Assembly (NCBI GenBank): GCA_000307935.1
Contig: AMWX01000001.1
Span: 99,388-163,387 of the forward strand
Length of the DNA stretch: 64,000 nucleotides
DNA from: SAR86 cluster bacterium SAR86E
Lineage (GTDB): Bacteria; Pseudomonadota; Gammaproteobacteria; Magnimaribacterales; D2472
Direction: 5' to 3'
Below the pieces are notes generated by a model. It made no database searches. It was not told the DNA's origin and saw only the letters and a list, made by a program, of their open reading frames with translations. Positions 27,834-38,091 of this stretch are shown here, piece by piece; position 1 is the first letter of the stretch; each line of letters begins with the position of its first letter. The position numbers were made by a program, and so were the translations under genes.

Positions 27834-29333
27834 TTGATGACTGACCTCACAAAAAATCCTGACTTACGATCTCGAGAAAAGATCGATGATTACTTCGGCG
27901 ATTGGAAGTGGAGAGAAGGTTTGGCAGAACTAATGGTTCCTATTGTAGGAAGGCTTTATCGGCATGGTGTTCATATAATGATTTATGGACAATCTCTTGT
28001 TAACAAATCACCCATAGATATTATGCATGCTCATAGATTTGTACGGCAGATTGAAGGAAATGAGTTAAGTGAATTAGAGACATATCCATTGCTTGAAAGA
28101 TTAAGCAGCATGGATTTGCCAGACTGCGAAGTTGATATTGGTGAGTTAGCTATGAGGTGCGCTTTTTTTGACGATCTTCCAAACAATCCAGATTCCATTG
28201 ACGATTTTTTACTGGAACAAATCAGCGCTGATGATATAGCAAGTAGAAGACCTGATAAACCACAAGATATTGTGCTGTATGGTTTTGGCAGAATTGGTAG
28301 ATTGATGGCTAGAATGCTGGCTCAAACAACTGGTCCAGGAAATTATTTTAGATTAAGGGGTGTTGTGGTTCGAAAAACAGGTGACAACGATCTTGTTAAG
28401 CGTGCCAGCTTACTAAGAAGAGATTCTGTGCATGGAAGATTTGATGGCACTATTAGAGTTGATCTTGAAAATGAATTATTAGTTATAAACGGAAACCCAG
28501 TTAAGTTTATATATGCTAGCTCGCCATTAGACGTAAAATATTCTGACTTAGATATCCACTCTCCAATTGTCATAGATAATACTGGCATATGGCGAGATGA
28601 GGAAACCTTGTCGCAACATCTTTCTTCGGGTGCATCTAAAGTAATACTTACAGCTCCAGCAAAGGGGGATATTAGAAATATCGTTTTTGGCGTGAATGAT
28701 TCAGCGTTAAAAGAATCAGATAAAATAATCTCGGCAGCATCATGTACAACCAATGCAATAGTTCCAGTGCTAAAACTCATAAGCGATAACTATGGCATCT
28801 CAAATGGTCATATTGAGACAGTTCATTCTTACACCAATGATCAAAATTTAATTGATAATTTTCATAAAGGTGATCGAAGAGGCAGGAGTGCACCTTTAAA
28901 TATGGTTATCACCTCAACAGGAGCAGTAAAGGCAGTTTCCAAGGCAATACCTGAACTAAAAGATAAGTTAACTGGTAATGCAATTAGAGTTCCAACACCC
29001 AATGTTAGTTTGGCAGTGCTGGTTTTAAACTTAGATAGGTCTGTTGAAAGAGATGAGTTAAATAAGTTTCTTAAAACATCTGCTTTTGCCAGTAAATATA
29101 GAGAAATAATAGGCTATACCAATTCACCTGAAGCTGTATCTACGGACTTCTATTCAAGTCCTTATGCAACAATTATTGATTCCCAGGCAACAATTGCAGA
29201 TGGAAAGCAAATTACACTATATTGCTGGTACGACAATGAGTATGGTTATACAAAACAAGTGCTAAATCTTACAAAAAAAGTTGCTTCCATTGACCTTCAG
29301 AGATTTCCTAAAGCAATTGAAGATTCAGTATAG
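27834..29333 (+). CDS. Glyceraldehyde-3-phosphate dehydrogenase, long form with N-terminal extension
   Basis: Interconverts glyceraldehyde 3-phosphate and 1,3-bisphosphoglycerate. At 499 aa it is about 130-160 residues longer than standard GAPDH. The N-terminal 135 residues (MMTDLTKNPDLRSREK... through DIASRRPDKP) form an extra domain of unknown role; then come the Rossmann start VLYGFGRIGRLMARML, the catalytic Cys in SAASCTTNAIVPVL, HSYTNDQNLIDN, RGRSAPLNM, and the C-terminal CWYDNEYGYTKQVL. Long GAPDHs of this type sit between mfd and nqr in Pseudomonas, as here. Direction in vivo (glycolytic or gluconeogenic) cannot be told from sequence. Confidence 0.9.
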   Translation: MMTDLTKNPDLRSREKIDDYFGDWKWREGLAELMVPIVGRLYRHGVHIMIYGQSLVNKSPIDIMHAHRFVRQIEGNELSELETYPLLERLSSMDLPDCEVDIGELAMRCAFFDDLPNNPDSIDDFLLEQISADDIASRRPDKPQDIVLYGFGRIGRLMARMLAQTTGPGNYFRLRGVVVRKTGDNDLVKRASLLRRDSVHGRFDGTIRVDLENELLVINGNPVKFIYASSPLDVKYSDLDIHSPIVIDNTGIWRDEETLSQHLSSGASKVILTAPAKGDIRNIVFGVNDSALKESDKIISAASCTTNAIVPVLKLISDNYGISNGHIETVHSYTNDQNLIDNFHKGDRRGRSAPLNMVITSTGAVKAVSKAIPELKDKLTGNAIRVPTPNVSLAVLVLNLDRSVERDELNKFLKTSAFASKYREIIGYTNSPEAVSTDFYSSPYATIIDSQATIADGKQITLYCWYDNEYGYTKQVLNLTKKVASIDLQRFPKAIEDSV

Positions 29334-29353
29334 AAACAGCTGATATTTCCATT

Positions 29354-29359
29354 TATAAT
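29354..29359 (+). promoter_or_regulatory. Predicted -10 element for the nqr operon
   Basis: A perfect TATAAT, 26 bases before the GTG start of nqrA, in the 52-bp gap after the GAPDH gene. A -35 box is not evident, so a promoter here is only moderately supported. A GAAGGG ribosome-binding site follows at about 29376-29381. Confidence 0.4.
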
Positions 29360-29385
29360 GCACCCATCTTTTACTGAAGGGTAGT

Positions 29386-30705
29386 GTGATTAAAACCAAA
29401 AAAGGCCTAGATTTACCAATTTCTGGATCTCCATCTACGGATATAGATTCATCGACTGCTATTAATTCAATTGCGATGCTTGGCGCCGATTATGTTGGTT
29501 TAAAACCAACCATGATGGTTGATGAAGGCGATTCAGTTCAATCAGGTCAAAAGTTATTCGAAAATAAAAAAAATCCAGGTACTTATGTTACAGCCCCATC
29601 ATCAGGAATTGTTAAGTCCATTAACAGGGGTGAAAAAAGAAGATTCTTATCACTCATCATTGAAACTGACGATTCGATTGATCCATTAACATTCGATCTA
29701 AACGACTACTCAAACTCAATTGAATTCCTTGTTGATAGTGGCGCTTTGGCATATTTTCGAACTAGACCATACAACAGAATGCCTGAGCCAAGTGAATTAC
29801 CTTCAGCTATATTTATTAATGCCTGTGATACTAATCCACTTGCAGTTGACCCAAATGAATTAATTCAACTTGATCAAGATCTTTTTAATCAAGGTCTTGG
29901 CTTTATTGAATCTATTCATAGCAATATTAAAACTTTTTGTTCTTATCAAAGTAAGAGCTTTGATCAATCTGTATCAGGTGTAAGTTACAATCATTTTGAA
30001 GGCCCTCATCCTGCAGGGCTAGTTGGAACCCATATCCATTTTTTATATCCAGTAGGTCAAAATCGAACTGTCTGGACTATTTCATGGCAAGAAGTAATAT
30101 CTCTGGGATATCTTCTAACTAACAAAAAACTACGTGCTGACAAATATATTTCTATTGGAGGACCCAATACTCACGAACCAAAAATTTTAAAAGTTAAATA
30201 TGGGTCAAATCTCTCAGAAGCTTCAGCTGGAAAAATCTTGGATAATTCTAGAGTTATCTCAGGCTCTGTTTTGCACGGACATACAGGCGAGAATGTAATG
30301 AATTATCTAGGCGCATTTAATAATCAGATCTCAGTTTTACCAGATGAATCAAACGATATTCTATTTAATTGGGCTATGCCTGGCTCAAAACTTCATTCTA
30401 AGTTACCAGCCTTCATATCAAGCTGGATTAAACCTAAAGTATTTAAATTCAATGTTTCAATGAACGGTGGAAATAGAGCAATAGTTCCGGTGTCTTCATA
30501 TCAAGAAATAATGCCTTTAAATATATTGACTACTCAGCTGTTAAAAAGCTTAGTTACTCTAGATATTGAGCTAGGAGAAAAATTAGGTGTTTTAGAGTTA
30601 GCTCCAGAGGACTTAGCACTAGCCAGTTATGTGTGTCCAAGTAAATATGATTATCAATCAATTCTTGATTCTAACTTAGATAAAATGTACGAGGAATTTA
30701 AATGA
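29386..30705 (+). CDS. nqrA: Na+-translocating NADH:quinone reductase subunit A
   Basis: Peripheral quinone-associated subunit of the six-subunit sodium pump. The 439-aa protein begins [13 protein letters not shown], has the lipoyl-like segment [23 protein letters not shown] and the [19 protein letters not shown] motif typical of NqrA. The start is GTG at 29386 with GAAGGG a few bases upstream; no ATG in frame would preserve the conserved N-terminus. It is the first gene of nqrABCDEF-apbE-nqrM, in which most neighbours overlap by a few bases. Confidence 0.95.
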   Translation: MIKTKKGLDLPISGSPSTDIDSSTAINSIAMLGADYVGLKPTMMVDEGDSVQSGQKLFENKKNPGTYVTAPSSGIVKSINRGEKRRFLSLIIETDDSIDPLTFDLNDYSNSIEFLVDSGALAYFRTRPYNRMPEPSELPSAIFINACDTNPLAVDPNELIQLDQDLFNQGLGFIESIHSNIKTFCSYQSKSFDQSVSGVSYNHFEGPHPAGLVGTHIHFLYPVGQNRTVWTISWQEVISLGYLLTNKKLRADKYISIGGPNTHEPKILKVKYGSNLSEASAGKILDNSRVISGSVLHGHTGENVMNYLGAFNNQISVLPDESNDILFNWAMPGSKLHSKLPAFISSWIKPKVFKFNVSMNGGNRAIVPVSSYQEIMPLNILTTQLLKSLVTLDIELGEKLGVLELAPEDLALASYVCPSKYDYQSILDSNLDKMYEEFK

Positions 30706-31937
30706 AGGCCTGGCTCAGATCTGTTAATGAAAGCATTAAGCCTAAATTTATGCCTGGCGGCGCTCAAGCAAAATGGTTTCCAATCTATGACGCCATAGAA
30801 AACTTTATCTTTTCATCAACGCATAAAACAACAAATCCGATTCATGTAAGAGATTCAATTGATATTCAAAGAATAATGGTAATCGTTTGGTTAGCTGCTT
30901 TTCCAGCAATGTTTTTTGGAATGTACAACATTGGTAATCAAACGCTAGATTACTTAACTCTTGTTGGTACGGCTAATACAAATGATTGGCACCATGTGTT
31001 AATTAATTTAGTTGGTTACTCGAATGATAGTTTCTTAACAAAAATGTGGATTGGGGCTGTTTATTTTGTTCCTATATATGCTGTAACTTTTGCAGTTGGA
31101 ATTTTGTGGGAGATTCTTTTTGCTGTGGTTCGTAAGCATGAAATTAATGAAGGTTTATTTGTTTCATCAATCTTATTTGCTTTGAGTTGCCCGCCAGACT
31201 TACCTCTATGGCAAGCAGCAATGGGTATAACATTTGGAATTGTTATTGGGAAAGAAGTTTTTGGCGGAACTGGTAAAAATTTCTTGAATCCAGCATTAAC
31301 TGGTCGAGCATTCTTGTACTTTGCTTACCCATCTCAACTATCTGGTGATAAGGTTTGGATAGCTGGTCTGTCAGATACTGGTATTACCCCCGAAGGATTT
31401 AGCGGAGCTACACCACTTGGATATGCCGCAGAGGGTGGTTTACAAGGCTTGACTGATAATTTTTCATGGTTTGACGCATTCGTTGGTAATATTCCTGGAT
31501 CAGTTGGAGAAACGTCTGTCATTGCAATTGCTATTGCTGCAGTAATACTTTTAGCGACCGGTGTTGCTTCATATAGAATTATTTTAGGTACTTTCTTTGG
31601 AATGATAGTAATGACCTCAATTTTAAATATTGTTGGATCAGATACTAACCCAATGTTTCAGGTTCCTTGGCACTGGCATTTAGTTATAGGCAGCTTTGCA
31701 TTCGGGCTAGTATTTATGGCAACAGAACCAGTTTCTGGCTCCGGAACTAATGCTGGTCGTTGGATTTATGGAGCCTTGATAGGTGTTACTGTCGTATTAA
31801 TTCGAGTAATTAATCCAGCATTTCCAGAAGGTATGATGTTAGCAATTTTATTCGCTAATTTATTTGCTCCAGTTATCGACCATATGGTTGTATCAAATAA
31901 CATTGCAAAACGTAAGAGGGCTCTTTCATATGAATGA
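30702..31937 (+). CDS. nqrB: Na+-translocating NADH:quinone reductase subunit B
   Basis: Integral membrane subunit carrying covalent FMN and riboflavin, central to Na+ movement. The 411-aa protein has about ten hydrophobic helices, [20 protein letters not shown], and the flavinylation motif SGAT in GFSGATPLG, whose Thr is the covalent FMN site. [17 protein letters not shown] is also typical. ATG overlaps the nqrA stop by 4 bp and the gene overlaps nqrC by 8 bp. Confidence 0.96.
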   Translation: MKAWLRSVNESIKPKFMPGGAQAKWFPIYDAIENFIFSSTHKTTNPIHVRDSIDIQRIMVIVWLAAFPAMFFGMYNIGNQTLDYLTLVGTANTNDWHHVLINLVGYSNDSFLTKMWIGAVYFVPIYAVTFAVGILWEILFAVVRKHEINEGLFVSSILFALSCPPDLPLWQAAMGITFGIVIGKEVFGGTGKNFLNPALTGRAFLYFAYPSQLSGDKVWIAGLSDTGITPEGFSGATPLGYAAEGGLQGLTDNFSWFDAFVGNIPGSVGETSVIAIAIAAVILLATGVASYRIILGTFFGMIVMTSILNIVGSDTNPMFQVPWHWHLVIGSFAFGLVFMATEPVSGSGTNAGRWIYGALIGVTVVLIRVINPAFPEGMMLAILFANLFAPVIDHMVVSNNIAKRKRALSYE

Positions 31938-32703
31938 TTCAGTTTTAAAAACGCTTACAGTTTCATTTTTAGTTTGCTTATTTTGCTCTTTAGTGGTTTC
32001 GTATGCTGCTGTAAGTTTGAGGGATATGCAAAATCTTAATAAGCTCAATGACCAAAGAATCAAGATTCTTAAAACAGCTGCAATTTATAATCCAGACGAA
32101 TCTATTGAATCTCAATTTACTCGTCTTACACCAAAATTTGTAGATTTTAGCACTGGTGATCTTTTAGATGAATATGGTGAATATGACCTCGACACATATG
32201 ATCCGGTATATTTCTCTAAACAGCCTGAGCATTCAACTCCCATTCCGGCTTCAAAAGACATTGCAATTGTAAAAAATCAGGAAAATATTGGAAAAATATA
32301 CCTGCTTAAAGATTCCTATAGCAACCTAGAAAAAATTATCTTGCCAATTAGAGGTTATGGTCTCTGGGGAACTTTGTTTGGTTATATTGCGATTGATAAG
32401 GATCTTAATACGATAAAAGGTCTTGAATTTTACGCCCATAAAGAAACGCCTGGATTAGGCGCTGAAGTAGATAATCCCAAATGGAAAGCCTTATGGGATG
32501 GTAAATCTATATATAAAAACGGTGAAGTAGAGATTGAAGTTATCAAAGGTAAAGTTGATCCAGCAAACCAAATGGCCTCTTATCAAGTGGACGGTTTATC
32601 AGGCGCAACACTCACGAGTCGAGGTGTTACAAACATGCTCGTTTACTGGTTTGGAGAAAGCGGCTATAAAGAAACATTAAAGAACATAAATTATGACAGT
32701 TAA
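31930..32703 (+). CDS. nqrC: Na+-translocating NADH:quinone reductase subunit C
   Basis: Membrane-anchored flavoprotein subunit with covalent FMN exposed to the periplasm. The start is taken as ATG at 31930, giving 257 aa beginning [20 protein letters not shown], because this places the N-terminal membrane anchor correctly; a longer in-frame reading from 31864 lies inside nqrB and has no support. The FMN-attachment motif SGAT appears in [14 protein letters not shown] near the C-terminus, with [14 protein letters not shown] before it. Confidence 0.95.
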   Translation: MNDSVLKTLTVSFLVCLFCSLVVSYAAVSLRDMQNLNKLNDQRIKILKTAAIYNPDESIESQFTRLTPKFVDFSTGDLLDEYGEYDLDTYDPVYFSKQPEHSTPIPASKDIAIVKNQENIGKIYLLKDSYSNLEKIILPIRGYGLWGTLFGYIAIDKDLNTIKGLEFYAHKETPGLGAEVDNPKWKALWDGKSIYKNGEVEIEVIKGKVDPANQMASYQVDGLSGATLTSRGVTNMLVYWFGESGYKETLKNINYDS

Positions 32704-33379
32704 GCAATACAAAGAAATTCTTGCAAAACCATTACTTGAAGAGAATCCTATTACCCTCCAAATACTTGGGATATGCTCAGCACTAGCTGTAACAAGCAAT
32801 CTTTCAGTGACTTTGGTGATGTGCGTTGCCCTTACAAGTGTTGTATCTTTCTCGAATTTATTTATTTCTATTATTAGAAATTATATTCCCAGCAGTGTAA
32901 GAATAATCGTCCAAATGACTATCATTGCATCTCTAGTGATTGTTGTTGATGAGTTGCTTAAGGCATACGACTACGAAACAAGCAAAAAATTATCAGTTTT
33001 TGTTGGATTGATTATCACTAACTGCATTGTCATGGGAAGGGCTGAGGCTTTTGCTATGAAAGAGAAGCCATTTGTAAGTTTCTTAGATGGTTTAGGTAAC
33101 GGCCTTGGATACAGCATTATCTTGATTGCAGTGGCCGTTGTCAGGGAGTTGTTTGGTGCAGGAACATTAATGGGGTATGAAATTCTACCGTTAGTATCTA
33201 ATGGTGGCTGGTACCCAGCAAATAACCTTCTGTTACTTCCTCCAAGCTCTTTCATCCTAATTGGGTTAATGATTTGGGGCATTCGAGCATACAAGACTGA
33301 TCAAATTGAACCAAACGAATATAAACTGTCTGGTCATGCAACAGCACCAGATTTATCTAAAAGAGAATTAAATGTTTGA
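32693..33379 (+). CDS. nqrD: Na+-translocating NADH:quinone reductase subunit D
   Basis: Integral membrane subunit, 228 aa, with about six hydrophobic helices. NqrD-type landmarks are [19 protein letters not shown] and DGLGNGLGY, plus [13 protein letters not shown]. With NqrE it forms a symmetric pair that holds an iron centre in the Nqr core; the Cys in TNCIVMG is the conserved ligand. It overlaps nqrC by 11 bp and nqrE by 8 bp. Confidence 0.95.
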   Translation: MTVKQYKEILAKPLLEENPITLQILGICSALAVTSNLSVTLVMCVALTSVVSFSNLFISIIRNYIPSSVRIIVQMTIIASLVIVVDELLKAYDYETSKKLSVFVGLIITNCIVMGRAEAFAMKEKPFVSFLDGLGNGLGYSIILIAVAVVRELFGAGTLMGYEILPLVSNGGWYPANNLLLLPPSSFILIGLMIWGIRAYKTDQIEPNEYKLSGHATAPDLSKRELNV

Positions 33380-33983
33380 ACATTACTTAAGTATCTTTAT
33401 TACAACTGTTTTTATAGAGAACATTGCTTTATCTGTTTTTTTAGGAATGTGTACATTCATAGCTATTTCTAAAAAAATTGATGCAGCTTTTGGCTTAGGT
33501 ATAGCAGTTATAGTTGTTTGTTTAATCACAGTTCCACTGAACAATCTTATTTATAATTCAATTTTAAAAGAAGGTGCCTTGGCATGGGCTGGTTTACCCG
33601 AAGCAAATTTAGAGTTTGTGGGACTGATAAGCTACATAGGTGTTATTGCTGCTGCTGTACAAATACTAGAAATGTTTTTAGATAGATTTGTTCCGGCGCT
33701 TTATAACGCACTGGGTGTATTTTTACCCTTAATTACAGTAAATTGTGCAATATTGGGCGCATCTTTGTTCATGATTGAAAAGGATTTAAAATTTGGAGAA
33801 AGTGTCGTTTATGGTCTTGGTGCCGGTGTTGGTTGGGCAATGGCTATTGTTGTTTTGGCTGGTATAAGAGAAAAATTAAAGTACTCAGATATACCTGATG
33901 GTCTTCAAGGTCTAGGTGTTACATTTTTAATAGTAGGTTTAATGAGTTTTGGGTTTATGTCATTCGGGGGAATTTCACTATAG
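33372..33983 (+). CDS. nqrE: Na+-translocating NADH:quinone reductase subunit E
   Basis: Integral membrane subunit, 203 aa, beginning [26 protein letters not shown], with the second conserved motif [20 protein letters not shown], whose Cys pairs with that of NqrD in the iron site, and [18 protein letters not shown]. Length and motifs match NqrE. It is followed after 9 bp by nqrF. Confidence 0.95.
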   Translation: MFEHYLSIFITTVFIENIALSVFLGMCTFIAISKKIDAAFGLGIAVIVVCLITVPLNNLIYNSILKEGALAWAGLPEANLEFVGLISYIGVIAAAVQILEMFLDRFVPALYNALGVFLPLITVNCAILGASLFMIEKDLKFGESVVYGLGAGVGWAMAIVVLAGIREKLKYSDIPDGLQGLGVTFLIVGLMSFGFMSFGGISL

Positions 33984-33992
33984 GTAATAATT

Positions 33993-35225
33993 ATGCAGAT
34001 TGATTTATTTTTAGGTGTTCTTTCTTTTACAGGCGTTGTCTTGTTACTCGTTGCTATCATCATTGCAGCGCGAAGTCAGTTGGTGAGCTCTGGTGATGTA
34101 ACGATTGAGATTAATGGAGATGCTTCTAATCCGATTGTTGTTCCATCGGGCAATAAATTACTTCAAACTTTAGCTGAAAACAAAATATTTCTATCTTCAG
34201 CTTGTGGGGGTGGTGGAACTTGCAGTCAATGCAAATGCCAAATAGCTGAGGGCGGCGGCTCTATATTGCCAACCGAGGAATCTCATTTCAATTCTAAAGA
34301 GAAGAAGGATGGCTGGAGGCTTTCTTGCCAGGTTGCAGTCAAGAATGATCTAAAAATAACAATTCCTGAAGAGGTGTTTGGTGTCAAAGAGTGGGAGTGT
34401 GAAGTTGTCTCTAATGACAATGTTGCAACTTTTATAAAAGAGCTTGTTCTCAAACTTCCTGAGGGAGAAGAGGTTAATTTTAAAGCAGGTGGGTATGTGC
34501 AATTAGAGGCGCCTGCTTATTCAGATTTAAATTATAAATCATTTGATGTAGCTGAAGAGTATAGAGAGGACTGGGACAAGTTCAAAATATGGGATAACGT
34601 TGCAAATAATTCTGAGCCAATAATCAGGGCTTATTCAATGGCTAATTATCCAGAAGAAAAAGGGGTATTAAAATTTAATATCAGGGTGGCTAGTCCGCCA
34701 CCAGGTTCATCTGACATACCACCAGGGGTAATGTCATCTTGGACATTTAACCTCAAGCCAGGCGATAAGGTTAGGGTGTTTGGACCATTTGGAGAATTCT
34801 TTGCTAAAAAATCATCAGCTGAAATGGTTTTTGTAGGAGGAGGAGCTGGAATGGCCCCAATGCGAGCTCACATCTTTGATCAGTTATTAAGAATCAACAG
34901 CGATCGAAAAATTTCTTTTTGGTATGGTGCACGAAGTCTAAAGGAGATGTTCTACGTGGATGATTTTAATAAATTGGCAGAAACCAATGAAAACTTTGAT
35001 TGGCATGTTGCATTGTCAGACCCCCAGCCTGAAGATAACTGGGATGGATTGACAGGCTTTATACATCAGGTGCTTTTTGAAGGATATCTTAAATCTCATA
35101 AAGCTCCTGAGGATTGTGAGTTCTATATGTGTGGGCCACCAATGATGAATAAAGCATGCATAGATATGCTTATTAATCTTGGAGTGGAGCCTGAAAATAT
35201 TATGCTTGATGATTTTGGTGGCTAA
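33993..35225 (+). CDS. nqrF: Na+-translocating NADH:quinone reductase subunit F
   Basis: NADH-oxidising entry subunit of the pump, 410 aa. An N-terminal membrane helix ([21 protein letters not shown]) precedes a [2Fe-2S] ferredoxin domain with cysteines in [14 protein letters not shown] and a fourth in WRLSCQVAV. The ferredoxin-reductase domain then shows [10 protein letters not shown] (FAD), [15 protein letters not shown] (NADH) and the C-terminal [14 protein letters not shown] and DDFGG. Full length with no truncation. Confidence 0.96.
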   Translation: MQIDLFLGVLSFTGVVLLLVAIIIAARSQLVSSGDVTIEINGDASNPIVVPSGNKLLQTLAENKIFLSSACGGGGTCSQCKCQIAEGGGSILPTEESHFNSKEKKDGWRLSCQVAVKNDLKITIPEEVFGVKEWECEVVSNDNVATFIKELVLKLPEGEEVNFKAGGYVQLEAPAYSDLNYKSFDVAEEYREDWDKFKIWDNVANNSEPIIRAYSMANYPEEKGVLKFNIRVASPPPGSSDIPPGVMSSWTFNLKPGDKVRVFGPFGEFFAKKSSAEMVFVGGGAGMAPMRAHIFDQLLRINSDRKISFWYGARSLKEMFYVDDFNKLAETNENFDWHVALSDPQPEDNWDGLTGFIHQVLFEGYLKSHKAPEDCEFYMCGPPMMNKACIDMLINLGVEPENIMLDDFGG

Positions 35226-35233
35226 ATAGCTCA

Positions 35234-36214
35234 TTGAATCGTTTAACTGTTTCTAAATCAATTGCTCTCACAGTAGGGGCTATTTGTATAGTTTTTGCAT
35301 ATAACTATAATAAATCAGCGACATATAAAATTTCTGGGCCAATATATGGGACTTACTGGCAATTAGTTTCAACGGAATATATATCTGACCCTTTAAAACA
35401 ATCCATTGAAGGCGAGTTAGCTAGAATTGATTTAATCGCTTCAAATTATAAAGAGTCATCTGAATTATCCAAAATTAACGCAGCTCCATTGGGTGAAGAA
35501 ATTGATATTTCATCTGACATGTACTCTCTTTTAAGTTATGCAGAGCAACTCTATCAAATTACTGATGGTTTATATGATGTCACTGTTGGTTCTCTCGTAA
35601 TTGAGAATGGTTTTGGCCCAGCAAATACAGCGAATCAAAACACCATTCCAGTATCTAAGGAAAGATTTGATTTAATTTCAAATAATAGAATTATAAAAAA
35701 TGATAACTTTCAATTTGATTTGTCTTCAATTGCCAAGGGTTATGCTGTTGATTCAATTGCAAAGCTTCTTATTAATTCTAATAGAAATAATTTTTTAATT
35801 GATATAGGCGGCGAGATAATAGTTAATGGATCAAAGCATGGTGTTCCATGGGTTATTGGTATCCAGGATCCTTCTAGTCTTCAAAATCAATCTATTATTG
35901 AGATTTCAAGAACTGGTTTTTTGGCTGTAGCTACATCTGGTGAATACAGAAATACAAATATCAATGATGCAGGAGAAATTATTAGCCACACTTTTAATCC
36001 GATCAATGAAGAGTCGTTGCTAGATAAATCTTACTCAGTAACAGTAGCATCGGAAGAATCTTCAATGAGAGCGGATGCATGGGCTACTGCATTAAATGTG
36101 CTTGGTCCAGATAGAGGTATAAAACTTGCTAATAGTAATTCTGTTTCGGCAATGTACTTAATCGAAAAAGATAATATTATAATGAAATCTAAATACTGGA
36201 ATTATAGTGATTGA
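35234..36214 (+). CDS. apbE: FAD:protein FMN transferase (ApbE), Nqr flavinylation
   Basis: Attaches FMN to the Thr of SGAT motifs in NqrB and NqrC. The 326-aa protein has an N-terminal membrane/signal helix (SIALTVGAICIVFAYNY) without a lipobox Cys, GTYWQLVSTE, DLSSIAKGYAVDSIAKLL, LIDIGGEIIVNGSKHG, SGEYRN and the metal-binding Asp in RADAWATALNVLG. The motif usually reading SHIIDP is SHTFNP here. TTG at 35234 is the most upstream start and retains the membrane segment; a later start would remove it. It directly follows nqrF and precedes nqrM. Confidence 0.9.
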   Translation: MNRLTVSKSIALTVGAICIVFAYNYNKSATYKISGPIYGTYWQLVSTEYISDPLKQSIEGELARIDLIASNYKESSELSKINAAPLGEEIDISSDMYSLLSYAEQLYQITDGLYDVTVGSLVIENGFGPANTANQNTIPVSKERFDLISNNRIIKNDNFQFDLSSIAKGYAVDSIAKLLINSNRNNFLIDIGGEIIVNGSKHGVPWVIGIQDPSSLQNQSIIEISRTGFLAVATSGEYRNTNINDAGEIISHTFNPINEESLLDKSYSVTVASEESSMRADAWATALNVLGPDRGIKLANSNSVSAMYLIEKDNIIMKSKYWNYSD

Positions 36215-36386
36215 GTTTCTTACAGTTTTTTTCTTGATAGCGATTTCATTTGCAGCAATTGCAATAGGCGTAATTGTAAAAAATAAACCTATATCGGGGA
36301 GTTGCGGGGGTTTAGCAAATATAGAGGATGGCGCACCCTGCAAAATATGCGGGCGCACCACCATAGGGGATTGTGAAACTAATTAA
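36207..36386 (+). CDS. nqrM: NqrM, Nqr maturation protein (DUF539)
   Basis: A 59-aa frame starting with GTG at 36207, overlapping the apbE stop by 8 bp and ending TAA at 36386. The sequence MIEFLTVFFLIAISFAAIAI forms one membrane helix, followed by KPISGSCGGL and further cysteines (PCKICG, DCETN). The GSCGGL motif with clustered cysteines after one helix is the NqrM signature. NqrM is needed to mature the iron site of Nqr. Its stop codon and that of the convergent isocitrate lyase gene overlap within TTAA. Confidence 0.9.
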   Translation: MIEFLTVFFLIAISFAAIAIGVIVKNKPISGSCGGLANIEDGAPCKICGRTTIGDCETN

Positions 36387-37969
36387 AACTGGTTCATTGT
36401 ATTATCTTTACCAGAAGCTTTAAGAGCGGCTTCTCCTGCAAAGTATTCCTTGTGATCATCTCCCATATCAGATCCTGCCATGTTTTGGTGTTTTACACAG
36501 GCAATACCTTGTCGAATTTCTTTTCTTTGAACTCCCTCGACATAACCCAGCATCCCTTTGTCACCAAAATATTCTTTGGCTAAATTATCTGTAGACAATG
36601 CTGCGGTGTGATAAGTAGGTAATGTTATCAAATGATGAAAAATTCCTGCTTCTCTTGCAGCATCTGCTTGGAATGTTTGAATTTTTTTGTCTGCTTCTTT
36701 ACCAAGCTGAGTATCATCATACATCTCATTCATGAGATCATCTCTGTTATAGGAAGACATATCATCTCCATTTTCGCTCATAGCATCGAATACTTGCTGC
36801 CTAAAGTTTAAAGTCCAATTGAATGATGGACTGTTGTTGTAAACAAGCTTTGCATTTGGAACCACTTTTTTGATCTCGTCCATCATTGCGCCAATTTGGC
36901 CAATATGAGGTTTTTCAGTTTCAATCCAAATTAAATCAGCTCCGTTTTGAAGACTGGTAATTGAATCTAATATACATCTTGCTTCTCCGGTACCTTCTTT
37001 AAATCTATAAAGGTTACTTGGGAGTCTCTTAGGTCTAACAACTTTACCGTTTTGATTGATTAAAACATCACCATGATTTAATTCAGATGGATCTAATTCC
37101 TCAACATCAAGGAAGGAGTTATATTGATCCCCAAGATCACCAACCTCATGAGTGATGGCAATTTGCTTAGTCAGACCAGCACCCAATGAATCTGTTCGAG
37201 CGACGATGACGCCATCATCAACACCCAGCTCTAAAAATGCATACCTAACAGCATTTATTTTTGCTAAGAAATCAGAGTGAGGCACAGTAACCTTACCATC
37301 CTGATGTCCGCATTGTTTTTCATCGGAAACTTGATTTTCGATTTGTATACAACAAGCCCCAGCTTCAATCATTTGTTTAGCCATTAAATATGTGGCTTCT
37401 TCATTTCCAAAGCCTGCATCAATGTCTGCAATAATTGGAACTATATGAGTTTCAAAATTGTCGATTTTTTCCTGAATTTTCGGCTTGTCAGTGTCTGAGG
37501 CATTATCAAGCTCTCTAAATAAGCCGCCAAGCTCGCGTGCGTCAGCTTGTCTAAGAAACGTATACAATTCCTTAATCAGCGAAGCAACAGATGTTTTTTC
37601 ATGCATGGATTGATCGGGTAGGGGGCCAAACTCAGATCTTAGTGCAGCAACCATCCAGCCTGAAAGATATAGATATTTTTTATCGGTCGTACCAAAATGC
37701 TTCTTAATTGATATAAGTTTCTGCTGTCCAATAAAACCATGCCAGCACCCCAGAGATTGTGTGTATGCTGAAGTGTCTGAATCATAGGCATCCATATCCT
37801 TTCTCATTAAGGATGCAGTATATTTAGCAATATCGATCCCTGATTTAAATTGGTTTTGAAGCCTCATTCTTGCAGCGTATTCAGGCTTAATAGAACTCCA
37901 GTTTGAGCCACTGAACTCCGGAATGCTGTTTAGTTTTTCAACTTCAGATGTAAATTTATTTGTTGACAT
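36383..37969 (-). CDS. aceA: Isocitrate lyase, long Pseudomonas-type
   Basis: Cleaves isocitrate to succinate and glyoxylate in the glyoxylate shunt, allowing growth on acetyl-CoA-yielding substrates. The 528-aa length and sequence match the longer Pseudomonas/Acinetobacter subclass. The active-site Cys lies in DEKQCGHQDGKVTVPH (KQCGH in place of KKCGH); ADIDAGFGNEEATYLMAKQM and IVARTDSLGA are also present. Expression is probably from the promoter at 37997-38025. Malate synthase is not in this window. Confidence 0.95.
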   Translation of the reverse strand: MSTNKFTSEVEKLNSIPEFSGSNWSSIKPEYAARMRLQNQFKSGIDIAKYTASLMRKDMDAYDSDTSAYTQSLGCWHGFIGQQKLISIKKHFGTTDKKYLYLSGWMVAALRSEFGPLPDQSMHEKTSVASLIKELYTFLRQADARELGGLFRELDNASDTDKPKIQEKIDNFETHIVPIIADIDAGFGNEEATYLMAKQMIEAGACCIQIENQVSDEKQCGHQDGKVTVPHSDFLAKINAVRYAFLELGVDDGVIVARTDSLGAGLTKQIAITHEVGDLGDQYNSFLDVEELDPSELNHGDVLINQNGKVVRPKRLPSNLYRFKEGTGEARCILDSITSLQNGADLIWIETEKPHIGQIGAMMDEIKKVVPNAKLVYNNSPSFNWTLNFRQQVFDAMSENGDDMSSYNRDDLMNEMYDDTQLGKEADKKIQTFQADAAREAGIFHHLITLPTYHTAALSTDNLAKEYFGDKGMLGYVEGVQRKEIRQGIACVKHQNMAGSDMGDDHKEYFAGEAALKASGKDNTMNQF

Positions 37970-37996
37970 TAATATACCCCTATATGTATGTAGTGC

Positions 37997-38025
37997 ATTT
38001 GAATTTATTGGGGTTAAATTGTCAA
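37997..38025 (-). promoter_or_regulatory. Predicted sigma70 promoter for aceA
   Basis: On the reverse strand a consensus TTGACA (38025-38020) is followed after 17 bases by TCAAAT (38002-37997), a 4/6 match to the -10 consensus. Transcription would begin near 37990, about 20 bases before the ATG at 37969; an AGGGG ribosome-binding site lies between. Confidence 0.5.
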
Positions 38026-38091
38026 TAATATTAAAAAATACTTTTAAATAAGCATTTATGGATAATATTAATGGTAGTTAAACTACAAAAT

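Noticed and set aside
28343..28780. Reverse 145-aa frame within the GAPDH gene
   Set aside because: Antisense of a conserved catalytic region, no supporting signals.
31864..31929. Extended N-terminus for nqrC
   Set aside because: The extra 22 residues lie within nqrB and displace the conserved membrane anchor; ATG at 31930 fits the family.
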